A stretch of 64,000 bases of DNA from Ruminococcus sp. (GCA_022768065.1 JALELS010000009.1:1-64000), one strand, 5' to 3'; positions 49,824-60,492 are shown, numbered from the stretch's first letter. Notes: generated by a model from the sequence alone, not told the origin. Numbers and translations are program-made.

Positions 49824-50699
49824 TTATTTTTCGGGAACGTCAACTTTACTGTTGAATTTATCAAGCAGCAACGCTATGACTGCGCCCACGGCAAGGCAAG
49901 CCGCATTTACCGAAAATGAAACAAGTCCGGCCGCAAAACTCTTAAACGGTATTATGACTATCGTTGCAGCCGATACTATGCCTATAATTCCGTGAAAAAC
50001 AACGGAGTAATGTCTGTCAAGGAGCTTTGTAACGGCTTTTGCGAGCAGTATAACGGTTATCAGCGCACCGATTCCCGCAGGGATTATAACACGCATATCA
50101 AAATTTCCTATACCGACAGTGAGCGGCGTGTACAGGCCGAGCGGCATAAGCAATGTTGAAAAGCTCATACCGGGGGCTATCACGCTGAGAGCTATGCAAA
50201 ATCCGCAGAAAAGATACCACAGCGTATTGGGCGTTATATTTGCGTGAACCGCTCCTATACAAATCAGAAGAGCCAAAACCAAGGAAAAACAAACGGCCAT
50301 AGATACAAAAGACCACTTGCTTCTTCCTTTTTGCCCTGCCTCTCTGAAGAGCGACGGCAACATACCGCATATCAGACCCACAAACAGGCAGACAGACGGT
50401 TCGGGATACTTTTCGAGTAAAAACCCGAGCAATTTTGAAACCGCGACAAACCCCGTTCCTCCGCCGAGAATCAGCGGAATAAGCAGTTGCCAATACTTTT
50501 TTATCGCTGTAAACGGATTTGATAAAAGCTCCATTATCGGTTTGTATACGCCGAATACGACGCACATAACGCCTCCGGAAATACCGGGTAAAACCGCTCC
50601 GAGTCCTATCAGCATACCCTGAAAGAAACGGTAAATCGCTTTCAGTATGCCGTCGGCATTACCTTTTTTACGTTGTTTTAATTCTGTATTACTGTTCAT
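49824..50699 (-). CDS. DUF368 membrane protein
   Basis: 'FQGMLIGLGAVLPGISGGVMCVVFGVYKPIMELLSNP'. Confidence 0.92.
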   Translation of the reverse strand: MNSNTELKQRKKGNADGILKAIYRFFQGMLIGLGAVLPGISGGVMCVVFGVYKPIMELLSNPFTAIKKYWQLLIPLILGGGTGFVAVSKLLGFLLEKYPEPSVCLFVGLICGMLPSLFREAGQKGRSKWSFVSMAVCFSLVLALLICIGAVHANITPNTLWYLFCGFCIALSVIAPGMSFSTLLMPLGLYTPLTVGIGNFDMRVIIPAGIGALITVILLAKAVTKLLDRHYSVVFHGIIGIVSAATIVIIPFKSFAAGLVSFSVNAACLAVGAVIALLLDKFNSKVDVPEK

Positions 50700-50757
50700 A
50701 TTTTCATCCCTGTCTTAAATGCAGTGTTGTATAAAATCGGTGATAACATCGGTGTGA

Positions 50758-51663
50758 TTATAGCCAACTTTTTAATATTTCGGGCGAACGGAATATTGCA
50801 TCCAGCTTTTGCATAAACGGTACAATATCGCCCATATCAAGCGCGCGGTGGTCAAATGCAATTGTCAGCGGAAGTATTAACGCAGTGCCTACCGCTCCGT
50901 CGTCTGTGCATATCGGTTTTTTCTGAGCCGCGCCTACCCCTATGGCAACAAGCTGAGGCGGAATTATTTCAAGTATGGTACATTCGCCCTTCCGGCCTCG
51001 GTAAATAGAGCCGAGATTTGATACGGTAATGGTTCCCTGTTCTATATCATGCTTTGTAAGACGCTCGCTTTGCGGAATGTTATAATAATCCCTTTTTGCT
51101 TTACCGGAAAGAGTGCGTACCTTATATTTTCCGGTTTTGGAGCCGATGAGCCGGTATAGTGTTTGCAATATTTTTCCGTGCTTCAGTCCCTGAACCGTGT
51201 TATCCATTGAAACCTCAAACATAACCTCGTTCATATCCGAATTGTTGGCGCGCTCCATAGAGTCTGATATTGAGTCGCGCATCTGTGACATGGTTTTTGA
51301 TTCCATATTGTGCATATTTATGGTCATCATTTCACCGTTTTTCAGTATTACGGGCATTGATATATCAATATTTTTAATCGTTTCTACCGTTCCGCGGACC
51401 AGTTTGCGATTGAATTTTATGTGACCGTTCATTTTCGGGCAAAATCGAAGTCCCTCGACTATAACCCGTAGAATTGCCGTGTTCACCGTGATTTTTTTGC
51501 CGTTTTCGACAGAAGAGTTGATTTCTTTTAAAACATCGAAAAATTTTGTGACATCTGCGTCATATGTAACGCAGGCGTGGGGAATGGTTTCCCAGCTTTC
51601 GCTTGTCATATTTGAGACTATCTTTCTTGCTATTCCGAAATGTTCGGTGTTTGTAACCGTCAT
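50758..51663 (-). CDS. Stand-alone 2-oxoacid dehydrogenase E2/CAT-fold acyltransferase domain protein
   Basis: 'GTITVSNLGSIY', 'PPQLVAIGVGAAQKKP', 'LPLTIAFDHRALDMGD'; no lipoyl domain. Confidence 0.8.
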   Translation of the reverse strand: MTVTNTEHFGIARKIVSNMTSESWETIPHACVTYDADVTKFFDVLKEINSSVENGKKITVNTAILRVIVEGLRFCPKMNGHIKFNRKLVRGTVETIKNIDISMPVILKNGEMMTINMHNMESKTMSQMRDSISDSMERANNSDMNEVMFEVSMDNTVQGLKHGKILQTLYRLIGSKTGKYKVRTLSGKAKRDYYNIPQSERLTKHDIEQGTITVSNLGSIYRGRKGECTILEIIPPQLVAIGVGAAQKKPICTDDGAVGTALILPLTIAFDHRALDMGDIVPFMQKLDAIFRSPEILKSWL

Positions 51664-51763
51664 ATTTATCTCTCCCGATATTGATATTCTGTATGATGTT
51701 AAAATAAACCCTACGGCTTAACTCCTTTTAAATTAAATTTAAACCGAATATAAACTAATATTC

Positions 51764-52450
51764 TTAGTGATTCTTTCTGTCGGAAACATAACCGCTGTGC
51801 GCCGTACCGTTTTTACGAAGAGAAATTTTGGCGAGCAGTTTTTCGGCGGCGCACGCGGCAAAAAAGCCGATAATGCCGGATGCTATACCGAATACCGCGC
51901 CGAAAACCACATCGCTTGCATAGTGCACCATAAGATATACTCTCGACATCATAACGAGCACAGCCGCAAAGGGGAGTATATAGGCGGCTTTGATTTTTTG
52001 CTTTCTTAAACATATAAACAGAGCGGTGGAATATGAAAATGCCGCCGCTGTGTGACCGGACGGAAACGAATAATCGGTTTCAAACGGTGAACCTATACTC
52101 TTATAGCGCGCCGAAAATACGGAGTTGTCGGCAAGCGTAATAAAAGGTCTTGTGCGCATCACTGTCGGTTTCAGTATTATATTTACAATGAGCGTACTCA
52201 GAACAAGCGAAATTATGACGGCAAGACCGATGCGTCTCGTCTTTTTAAACGCCAAAAGAATTGCCGACACGCACAGCAGCAAAAGTATAAATTTGGCGTC
52301 GCCCAAAAATGTAACAGCTTTAAAAAAAGCTGTCAAAGCACTGTTTGCCGTGCTGCCGAGTGCGTCAAATACGGCTGTATCAAATCCGTGAAATACCTTA
52401 TCCAATGTTGTTCCCGCACAGGCGGTTAAAACAAAATCCATAATTAACAT
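51764..52450 (-). CDS. PAP2 family phosphatase
   Basis: 'KPTVMRTRPF', 'DYSFPSGHTAAAFSYSTALFI', 'SRVYLMVHYASDVVFGAVFG'. Confidence 0.92.
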   Translation of the reverse strand: MLIMDFVLTACAGTTLDKVFHGFDTAVFDALGSTANSALTAFFKAVTFLGDAKFILLLLCVSAILLAFKKTRRIGLAVIISLVLSTLIVNIILKPTVMRTRPFITLADNSVFSARYKSIGSPFETDYSFPSGHTAAAFSYSTALFICLRKQKIKAAYILPFAAVLVMMSRVYLMVHYASDVVFGAVFGIASGIIGFFAACAAEKLLAKISLRKNGTAHSGYVSDRKNH

Positions 52451-52467
52451 ATCCTTTCGTTTGATTC

Positions 52468-53127
52468 TTAATTATCCAAAAAGCTCCATTCGCAAAAGCG
52501 ATTTTGCATTTTTTCATCGGGATAATGTCTGTCTAAAAATTGCCCTGCGGCAGTAGGCTTTGCCGTGCCGAAATGCCTTTGTGACCAGCGCGTTATACAT
52601 ACGGCGGTAAAGGCAATGTTGACGGCCATTAAAACAGATAACAGGTATATACCTATATAAAACGGTCTTTTGTGCATTTTGGAAAAGAGCTTTTCACAAT
52701 GCGGTGCTGCAAACCGCATAAATATTACACCGAGCACTCCCCAGACTACGGTCATACCGAGTGTTATGCGCCCGTTTAAATTTAAGGCGCAGTTTGTGTA
52801 ATCCCACGCCTTCATGTGAACGCAGTAGTCTATAAGACAGCTGCAAGCGTATTCAACGACATCGGCGCACAGAGCCACGGCAATGAATTTTATAAACACA
52901 TTACGTTTTTTGAGTCTTGTGTATAAAAGATATATAAGTGCAGCTCCTATGCCGTATATAAGACAAAACGGACCGAACATAGTTACGGTGTGCGTTTCCC
53001 ATTTTCCGTTTTTTATAACACACCAAATACCCTCAAGCAGCACGCCGAAAATGTTGCCGACCATAAACAGGCAAAATGTATCGGCATACAGGTTTTTATT
53101 GGTTTTTTCCGTGTTCTTGCCGCTCAT
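52468..53127 (-). CDS. Putative ABC-transporter type IV / CmpB-like membrane protein
   Basis: 'FMVGNIFGVLLEGIWCVIKNGKWETHTVTMFGPFCLIYGIGA'. Confidence 0.75.
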   Translation of the reverse strand: MSGKNTEKTNKNLYADTFCLFMVGNIFGVLLEGIWCVIKNGKWETHTVTMFGPFCLIYGIGAALIYLLYTRLKKRNVFIKFIAVALCADVVEYACSCLIDYCVHMKAWDYTNCALNLNGRITLGMTVVWGVLGVIFMRFAAPHCEKLFSKMHKRPFYIGIYLLSVLMAVNIAFTAVCITRWSQRHFGTAKPTAAGQFLDRHYPDEKMQNRFCEWSFLDN

Positions 53128-53271
53128 AACAGTACCTCGCTTTCTTCTCTTTATGCTCCGATTATGCGACCGACAGATAAAACGTAGCTTAACAGTATAT
53201 AAATTCTTTTTAAAATAAAAACGGACCGCAAGAAACATAAGTTTCTCACAGTCCGTTTTTGTACGGTATTT

Positions 53272-53964
53272 TTAAGGCTTAAATCTGTAACCGACGCCCC
53301 ATACTGTCAGTATGTGTTTGGGCTCCGACGGGTTATCTTCTAATTTTTCACGCAGGCGGTTTATGTGAACGGCTACGGTTGCGGTGTCTCCGAGTGAGTC
53401 AAGTCCCCATATTTTTTAATACAGGGTTTGCTTGTCAAAAACAATATCGCAGTTCATAACAAGAAAAAGAAACAGCTCATATTCCTTGTTTTTTAGCTCG
53501 GCTTCTTTGCCGCACTTGTAAACCCTGCGCGAGCTTGTATTTATTGTGTATTCGCCTACCGTAATTTCGTTGTCTTTTTTTTCATCAGACGCTCGCAGAC
53601 GCATATATTGCGCAATGTTAGCCTTGATTCTTGCCACAAGGACATTTGGGGAAAACGGCTTTTCAACATAATCGTCCGCACCGAGTCCGAGTCCGCGGAT
53701 TTTGTCGATGTCTTCTTTTCGCGCCGTGACCATAATTATGGGTATATCGGTTATGGCGCGAAGCTTTTTGCATACAGAAAAGCCGTCAAGCCCGGGCAGC
53801 ATAAGGTCAAGAAGTATCAGCGAAAATTCTTCTTGTTTTACAAGATCAATACCATTTATACCGTTGTCACAAATAATCGCCTCAAATCCGTTTATTTGCA
53901 GATAGTCCCGTTCAACCTGTGCAATATCCCGATCATCTTCTATTATAAGTATTTTGTTCATCAT
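53272..53964 (-). pseudogene. OmpR-family response regulator with in-frame TAA
   Basis: Receiver 'KILIIEDDRDIAQVERDYLQINGFEA...LLDLMLPGLDGFSVCKKLR...GADDYVEKPF', then '...DKQTLY-TAA(53418-53416)-KIWGLDSLGDTATVAVHINRLREKLEDNPSEPKHILTVWGVGYRFKP*'. Confidence 0.88.
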
Positions 53965-55399
53965 AACATCTCAACTCCAAAATTATTGAAAGACCGCCGA
54001 ATTCGCTTTTTTCCGCACGGACGTCACCGCCCATTGCTTCTGCGGCTTTTTTAACAAAAGCAAGTCCTATGCCGTTTCCGCTCCCGGTATCTGTTCGTGC
54101 GGTATCGGTTCTGTAAAATACGTTAAAAAGTCTGTCGAGTTCATCATCGTTGACTCCGTTGCCGTCATCGGCGAATTCAATTTCGGCTGTATTACCGTTT
54201 CTTTTGATCGATATATACATATTGCCGTCCTTTTTGCCGTATTTAACGCTGTTATCCAAAAGATTTGCTGTTATGCGTGTCAAAAGCTGCCTGTCACAAA
54301 TTACTTTAACATTGTCATTCGGTAAAATGTTCACCGTAAGACCGCGTTTTTTGTATTCATCGTATACGGAATTTATTGCTGCGTTAAGAAATTCCGGCAA
54401 AAGTGTTTTTTCGTTTTTGACATCGGGAGACTCCATATCGAGCTTTGAATATGCAAACAGAGACGACACCATTTTTTCGATTTCTTCGGTTTTTCTCTTT
54501 ATGGTGAGCAGATATTTTTTTCGCATTTCATCGGTGTTTGCGACTCCGTCGATCAGTCCCTCTACATATGCGTTGATTGACGTCAGCGGATTTCTGAGGT
54601 CGTGCGATATGTCGAGCAAAAGCTCTTTTCGGTTCTCCTCGTTTTTTCTTGTGAGTTCAACGGAATCTTTAAGGCGCTTTGCCATATCGTTAAATGCGGC
54701 GCATACGGGAGTAAATTCGTCGTCACCGTCATATTTCAGCCTGTAGTCAAGATTGCCGTTGCTTATTTCGTTTACACCCTGAGACAGCATATCGAGAGGC
54801 GCTTCTATCTTTTTGAAAACAAATCTTGTAAGAAATCTGTTAGTAAACCCAATTGACAGTATTATAGCGGCTGCAATCAGTATTATCGAAGATATTATAA
54901 CGGTCTTGACGGCGGTGTTGTCGGTAACTGTGTTTACGCTGAAAAGATACAGTTCATATGTGTTTCCGTTTTCTTCGCCGGTGTAATAATAAAGCTGATT
55001 GGTCTTATTGGAAACAAAAGCATTGTTGCCTATGTTTTGAGCCGATGCCATAAGAGAGGTGTCGGCAATGTCCTCATTGCCCGTTTCGTAAAAATCATTG
55101 CCGTTTTCATATACTTTTACAAACATTGTTTTGTTGTCAATTATATTACCTATGGCGCTGAGTCTGCTCTTGGTATCGTCAGAGCCGTGTTCGAATATTT
55201 CGTACATTTTGCCTGATACGGCGTTGCTTGTCCTATAAAAATCATCGCTGCTCTCAAATCCGAAGCCGTTACTGCTTCTGAGCGTGAAATAAACGGCACC
55301 GAGACACATACAACCTATCAAAAGGGTTATTATAACAGGTATTATTATCATAATTACATTTGAAACTGCAAGCCTTTTTTTAACGGTCATAGAGCACAT
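53933..55399 (-). CDS. Sensor histidine kinase
   Basis: HAMP, 'LLLDISHDLRNPLTSINAYVEGL' H-box, 'DDGNGVNDDELDRLFNVFYR...GSGNGIGLAFVKKAAEAMGG'. Confidence 0.95.
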   Translation of the reverse strand: MCSMTVKKRLAVSNVIMIIIPVIITLLIGCMCLGAVYFTLRSSNGFGFESSDDFYRTSNAVSGKMYEIFEHGSDDTKSRLSAIGNIIDNKTMFVKVYENGNDFYETGNEDIADTSLMASAQNIGNNAFVSNKTNQLYYYTGEENGNTYELYLFSVNTVTDNTAVKTVIISSIILIAAAIILSIGFTNRFLTRFVFKKIEAPLDMLSQGVNEISNGNLDYRLKYDGDDEFTPVCAAFNDMAKRLKDSVELTRKNEENRKELLLDISHDLRNPLTSINAYVEGLIDGVANTDEMRKKYLLTIKRKTEEIEKMVSSLFAYSKLDMESPDVKNEKTLLPEFLNAAINSVYDEYKKRGLTVNILPNDNVKVICDRQLLTRITANLLDNSVKYGKKDGNMYISIKRNGNTAEIEFADDGNGVNDDELDRLFNVFYRTDTARTDTGSGNGIGLAFVKKAAEAMGGDVRAEKSEFGGLSIILELRCYDEQNTYNRR

Positions 55400-55574
55400 C
55401 CTCTCATTTTTGTTTATATTATATCGTGTAAATTTAAACTGTATTTAAACCGGCGGCATATCCGATTTTACGAAATTTAATTGCGCGGTACAAAAAGACA
55501 ACACATATTTGTTTTTTCGGCGCGGTTATGGTAAACTAAGGGTATAATTTTTCGGAAAGCTGCGGTGATAAGCT

Positions 55575-56615
55575 GTGATAGATAAAAAATATGCAGATTA
55601 CTCATGGGAAAAGGCGAGTGCGCTGTTAAATATCGATTCTCCGACGGGTTTTACCAAGAAAGCCGCCGAATTTGTTAAAAAAGAATTTTCGACTCTCGGA
55701 TTTCCTGCCGAATACACGGTAAAGGGCGGCGTTCTTGCCGACCTCGGCGGAAAAGACGAAAACAACGCCTTGCTTTTGGAGGCGCACACAGATACCCTCG
55801 GCGGAATGGTCGCCGAAGTCAAGAGCAACGGCAGACTGAGAATAACGCCCCTCGGCGGTATGAATGCCTGCAACGCCGAAACGGAGAATGTCAGAATATA
55901 TACCCGTTCGGGCAAACTATATGAGGGCACACTTCAGCTTTGTAATGCTTCAATTCACGTTAACGGTGATTTTTCAACTGTTTCGCGCACTTGGGACAGC
56001 GTTGAAATTGTCCTTGATGAAGACGTAAAAACCGATGAGGATACAAGGAAGCTCGGCATAGAAACGGGCGATATAGTTTGCTTTGAACCGCGTACACGCC
56101 GTACCGAATCCGGGTATTTAAAGAGCAGATTTCTTGATGATAAGCTCTCTGTTGGCATATTGCTCGGTTTTGCAAAATATCTTAAAGACAGCGGTATAGT
56201 TTTACCGCGGCGTGTGTATGTGCACGTTACCGTTTACGAAGAGGTCGGCCACGGCGGTTCCTCGACTGTGCCGGGTGGAGTTACCGAGGCAATATCGGTC
56301 GATATGGGGTGCGTCGGCGACGGATTGAAATGTACGGAAAAGCAGGTGTCCGTCTGTGCTAAGGATTCCGGCGGACCTTACAGCTATGATACCGTAGGCA
56401 AACTGATTGAAGCCGCAAAGGCAATGGGTGCCGATTATGCCGTTGATGTATATCCGCATTACGGCTCGGATGTTGAAGCCACATTGCGTTCGGGCGCAGA
56501 TATACGACACGGGCTGATAGGAGCCGGAGTTTATGCGAGCCACGGCTATGAACGCAGCCATATAGACGGCGTTTACAATACGCTGAAGCTGCTGTGCGGT
56601 TATTTGAATGTATAA
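55575..56615 (+). CDS. M42 family metallopeptidase
   Basis: 'LLLEAHTDTLGGMVAEVKSNGRLRITPLGGM', 'SRFLDDKLSVGILLGFAKYL', 'EEVGHGGSS'. Confidence 0.9.
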   Translation: MIDKKYADYSWEKASALLNIDSPTGFTKKAAEFVKKEFSTLGFPAEYTVKGGVLADLGGKDENNALLLEAHTDTLGGMVAEVKSNGRLRITPLGGMNACNAETENVRIYTRSGKLYEGTLQLCNASIHVNGDFSTVSRTWDSVEIVLDEDVKTDEDTRKLGIETGDIVCFEPRTRRTESGYLKSRFLDDKLSVGILLGFAKYLKDSGIVLPRRVYVHVTVYEEVGHGGSSTVPGGVTEAISVDMGCVGDGLKCTEKQVSVCAKDSGGPYSYDTVGKLIEAAKAMGADYAVDVYPHYGSDVEATLRSGADIRHGLIGAGVYASHGYERSHIDGVYNTLKLLCGYLNV

Positions 56616-56666
56616 ATATTAACGGGGCTGTAAATTTTTACAGCTCCGTTTTTGCGTAAATCGGCT

Positions 56667-57935
56667 TTATTTTATATCGTCGAAGTACGATTTGAATTCT
56701 ATCTTCAACGGGCTTTTCGGGAACAGCTCTTTATACAGTGCCAAAAAGTAGTCGTCCGTCATACTTGCTATGTAATCCGTAACTATATCGTTCGGCTCTT
56801 CGTCAGAGTATTCTGACTCGCCGTAATATCTTACATTGCTGTTTATAAAGTCGATATGGTGGCGGAATATGAACGAGTTTTCGTCGCCTCGCTTCAGCTC
56901 GTCGAGCAGCCTGTAATACACCTGTTCAAACATGGGCTTTATGCAGTCGTCATATTCTCTGTTAACGGCGTCGTTTTGGTAAATTACTTTATAATTTTCG
57001 CTCTTTGCCGTTACAAGGTCATTATACGCATTTTTACTCAGGGCTATATAATCCTTGCCGTAGCTGTTGTTTATTATGTCAACCGTCAGATTATTGATTA
57101 TTTTAGCATTATTGGTGCCTATAAATTCCGTTTTGAATTCATAATCCTTGTCAACTATTCCGGCGGTTACGGCGTCCTGGCGGTCTTTGCCGATATATGC
57201 TATCATATCGCATATCCTTACGGTGCACCCCTCAAGCGTCATAGGTATCAGCTTTTTTATTGCGGGGACGCCGTATTTATAGCAGTCCTCGGTTTGACTG
57301 TCGTATTTTTCAAACGTCTTTTTGTAGTCGGGCTTGTATTCCTGCTGTTCAAATTCTCCGTTGTGGCAAATAATTCCGTCCAGCGTCTGTAAAGTGAGAT
57401 TTCGGCGAAAAATGCGGTCGAGAACGCGCACGCTGTGGACGTTATGATTAAAGAATCTGCCTGTTTCGTTGTTGTATAAATCGTTTAACATTCTTTCGCC
57501 GGCATGACCGAACGGTGTGTGCCCTATATCGTGACCGAGTGCAATCGCCTCGATAAGGTCAAGGTTAAGCCCCAAAACCGCGCCTATGTTACGGGCTATG
57601 CGCGACACAAGCTGAACGTGCAGCGCACGCCTTGTTATATCGTCATTGCAGGTAAACGAAAACACCTGCGTTTTGTCGGCATATCTGTTGTAGTACGGTA
57701 AGTGCAGTATCTTTTCGGTATCGCGTACAAACGTCGGACGCCAAAGATTTGCCTTGTCGCGCGAGTTATCGCGTCTTATTGCGTTTTCGTCCCTAAAAGC
57801 GTAGGGATTTTCCCAATGCTCTTTGCGATCCTCAATTATTCTCTTTTGCAAATCTTCATTTACCTTGTCATATTTGATATCCGTAAAAACCACCTCTTTA
57901 AACATTTTATATATCTCTGTATTTCCGAAAAGCAC
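56667..57935 (-). CDS. dGTPase-like HD-domain triphosphohydrolase
   Basis: 'RRALHVQLVSRIARNIGAVLGLNLDLIEAIALGHDIGHTPFGHAGE'. Confidence 0.92.
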   Translation of the reverse strand: MLFGNTEIYKMFKEVVFTDIKYDKVNEDLQKRIIEDRKEHWENPYAFRDENAIRRDNSRDKANLWRPTFVRDTEKILHLPYYNRYADKTQVFSFTCNDDITRRALHVQLVSRIARNIGAVLGLNLDLIEAIALGHDIGHTPFGHAGERMLNDLYNNETGRFFNHNVHSVRVLDRIFRRNLTLQTLDGIICHNGEFEQQEYKPDYKKTFEKYDSQTEDCYKYGVPAIKKLIPMTLEGCTVRICDMIAYIGKDRQDAVTAGIVDKDYEFKTEFIGTNNAKIINNLTVDIINNSYGKDYIALSKNAYNDLVTAKSENYKVIYQNDAVNREYDDCIKPMFEQVYYRLLDELKRGDENSFIFRHHIDFINSNVRYYGESEYSDEEPNDIVTDYIASMTDDYFLALYKELFPKSPLKIEFKSYFDDIK

Positions 57936-57971
57936 CTGCAGTATTTTGAGTCTGCAGGTGCTTTTTATGTA

Positions 57972-59192
57972 TCAGCGTGTTTCCTTATTATGCTTTGTTT
58001 TTCCGCCGAACAGGCAAAACAACGTCGCAATTACCGAAAGGGCGAGCCAGAATATAATTACGCTGTTCCACGTTCTGCTCTGCAAAAGCTCACCTGCCAC
58101 TTGATTCATGGCTGCGCAGCCTATATACGCCGTCGCATTGAGTATTCCGGCAGCCGTGCTGACGTTTCCGTGCTTGGCAAAGCGCAGTGGAACAATGGTT
58201 ATAAGCATTACATTTACCGCAAACATACAGTTTGTAACCGCAACCATCGAGATAAGCGAGAGTATAAGACTTTTTCCGGCGGATATAAACAGGATTATTA
58301 AAAATACAAATGACGCGGCAAAAAATACCGCAGATGTTTTGGCTTCGCTGTGAAGCTTGTTGTTGACCTTTTCGGCAATAAATGCGCCCGATACGTTTAT
58401 AATCGGCAGTACCATTGTAAGCAGAAGCGAAAATGCAACTCCCGAGCCGAACTGCGATGAGAAAAACTCAGGTACCCATTGCGTAACGCTGTCTTTTAAG
58501 GTGCCCTGAACTATTATCGGTATCAAAAGTACGGGCACACCGCCGCAAATGAGAATTTTCACGGATTTCCCGAGCTTTACGGGTTCTTTTTTTGCCGTAT
58601 CTTTTCCGTTTAAATGAAGCTTCCCCGTGCCGAAAAGCCAGACGAACGAAACCGCCGCCAGTATAATACCGCAAACAAGAAAGACATATTTCCACGGCAA
58701 AAACAGCATCGTCAGAAGGCTTACGGCATAACTCAAAACCGTGCCCACGGGTACGGTGGTTGACATTTGCATACCGAATTTGTCTTTTGTCTCTTCGTTA
58801 TATTGAAGCGAGGCAAGCTTTAATATCGGCGACCATACAAGCGACTGAAAAAGGCCGTTTGCCGCCCAAAGCGTCAAAAGAAGAGGGTAGGAGTGAAAAA
58901 AGAAAATAAGTATATTGGATATTGATGATAAGAGCACACCGCAAAAAACCATATACTTTGTGTCGAGTCTGTCGCCTATAATACCGCTGACTATCTGCCC
59001 CAAACCGTAGCATATGAAAAATGCCGACAAAACCGAGGCAATAAGGTTTTCCGAGAGGACGTTACCGGATATCAGCGACGGAATTACAGATGAAAAATTC
59101 AGTCTGCATATGTATGTTGCACTGTATGCGAGCCAGCACAGAAGAAAAATATCCCTGTCGCGCCGAGTTTTATATCCGAGGCAAGCTTTCAT
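57972..59192 (-). CDS. MFS transporter
   Basis: 'RLNFSSVIPSLISGNVLSENLIASVLSAFFICYGLGQIVSGIIGDRLDTKYM'. Confidence 0.88.
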   Translation of the reverse strand: MKACLGYKTRRDRDIFLLCWLAYSATYICRLNFSSVIPSLISGNVLSENLIASVLSAFFICYGLGQIVSGIIGDRLDTKYMVFCGVLLSSISNILIFFFHSYPLLLTLWAANGLFQSLVWSPILKLASLQYNEETKDKFGMQMSTTVPVGTVLSYAVSLLTMLFLPWKYVFLVCGIILAAVSFVWLFGTGKLHLNGKDTAKKEPVKLGKSVKILICGGVPVLLIPIIVQGTLKDSVTQWVPEFFSSQFGSGVAFSLLLTMVLPIINVSGAFIAEKVNNKLHSEAKTSAVFFAASFVFLIILFISAGKSLILSLISMVAVTNCMFAVNVMLITIVPLRFAKHGNVSTAAGILNATAYIGCAAMNQVAGELLQSRTWNSVIIFWLALSVIATLFCLFGGKTKHNKETR

Positions 59193-60319
59193 TCGTGCAT
59201 CTCCGTTTTGCCGTTATAGTTTTTACCGAAAAATTTATTGCTTACGGGCTTATTTGTCGCTATCCAGACAGTGCGCTCCTCAAGGCTCTGTCCGCCGTGA
59301 CCCTTGCCTTTTCCGCCGTGATCGTTTGAAAAAATGATAAGCCATTCTTCGTTTAAGTTCTTTTCGCGTTCTTTTATTATTTCCGTTACCTGATGCGAAT
59401 ATATGTCGCAAAGCAGCGCTGCCGAAGCGTATTCACGGCATTTCGGCGAAAATTCAAACTTGTGCCCCGCGCCGTCTATGCCGTCATATATACCGCAAAC
59501 AATATCGTCGCCGCCTTCTATGCGTTTAAGAACATAATCTCTGACAACGGCGTCGCCCAAAAGTGCGTCGGGGGTGACTTTCGGAGCGGTGAAATTTATA
59601 AATTCAGCCGAAACCTTACTGCCGGACGGAGCCGTAACGCACTTTTTCTTGCTTGTATCGCAGTATGTCAGTTTCATTTCGGGGTGCTCCATGGCATATT
59701 TTACTTCGGGATAGAGATTTATATCAAAAAACGGAGACCAGTCAAAATTCAATGAAACCGAAAGCCCCAGCTTAGCGTATTCCGTAAGAAAGGTGAGGTG
59801 GTTCATATTTTTTGTGTCGTTGTTTGAATCAACGCCGTTTTCAACACCCCAAACGCCGGTAAACTGAGCAGTCCAGCCTGCGGAGGTTGAGGTTACCTGC
59901 TGTGTATTTGTGCCCGTTTCACCGCCGCAGTAGGCGAGGTACAGACCGCCGTTTTTCATTACATCTTTAATTCCGCTGTATGTTACGCTGTTTTCGGAAC
60001 AGTCAAACGCATTTTTCCTCTCGGCAATACATCTTGCCATATCGGCACGCATACCGTCATAGCCGAGAAAAAGCACCTTTGCGGTTTTGCCGTCCTTTGT
60101 TATCGCTTTTCCGTCTTTTAAGGTGCAACTGTTAAGAAAATCGTGCACCAATCCGTAAACTGTCGTACACGGAGCGGATTCTTCAAATTTGTTGCTCCAA
60201 ACATCGCCTTTGAGCGAATCTTCAAAGTCAAAGGCGGAGCTGACGGGACTTATAAGCTTTTTTACGGTGCGCGGAAGCTTTTTGCCGCTTGATAAAAACA
60301 TCTTAACAAAATTTTTCAT
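59189..60319 (-). CDS. Alkaline phosphatase/phosphodiesterase-nucleotide pyrophosphatase superfamily protein
   Basis: 'AKVLFLGYDGMRADMA', 'GIYDGIDGAGHKFEFSP', 'WLIIFSNDHGGKGKGHG'; overlaps MFS gene. Confidence 0.85.
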   Translation of the reverse strand: MKNFVKMFLSSGKKLPRTVKKLISPVSSAFDFEDSLKGDVWSNKFEESAPCTTVYGLVHDFLNSCTLKDGKAITKDGKTAKVLFLGYDGMRADMARCIAERKNAFDCSENSVTYSGIKDVMKNGGLYLAYCGGETGTNTQQVTSTSAGWTAQFTGVWGVENGVDSNNDTKNMNHLTFLTEYAKLGLSVSLNFDWSPFFDINLYPEVKYAMEHPEMKLTYCDTSKKKCVTAPSGSKVSAEFINFTAPKVTPDALLGDAVVRDYVLKRIEGGDDIVCGIYDGIDGAGHKFEFSPKCREYASAALLCDIYSHQVTEIIKEREKNLNEEWLIIFSNDHGGKGKGHGGQSLEERTVWIATNKPVSNKFFGKNYNGKTEMHE

Positions 60320-60492
60320 AAATTCCCTCCGGGTGCCGTAAAAATTTGGTATTTTACAGCCTGTTTCATATCTCTATAATTATAACAGAACAAAAATAAG
60401 TGTCAATCAAACATACATTTTTTCATAAATAATTGTTATTTCCTCGGCAAAATGGTATTATAATTATCTTAACTGAAAAGGGGTCTGTCAAT

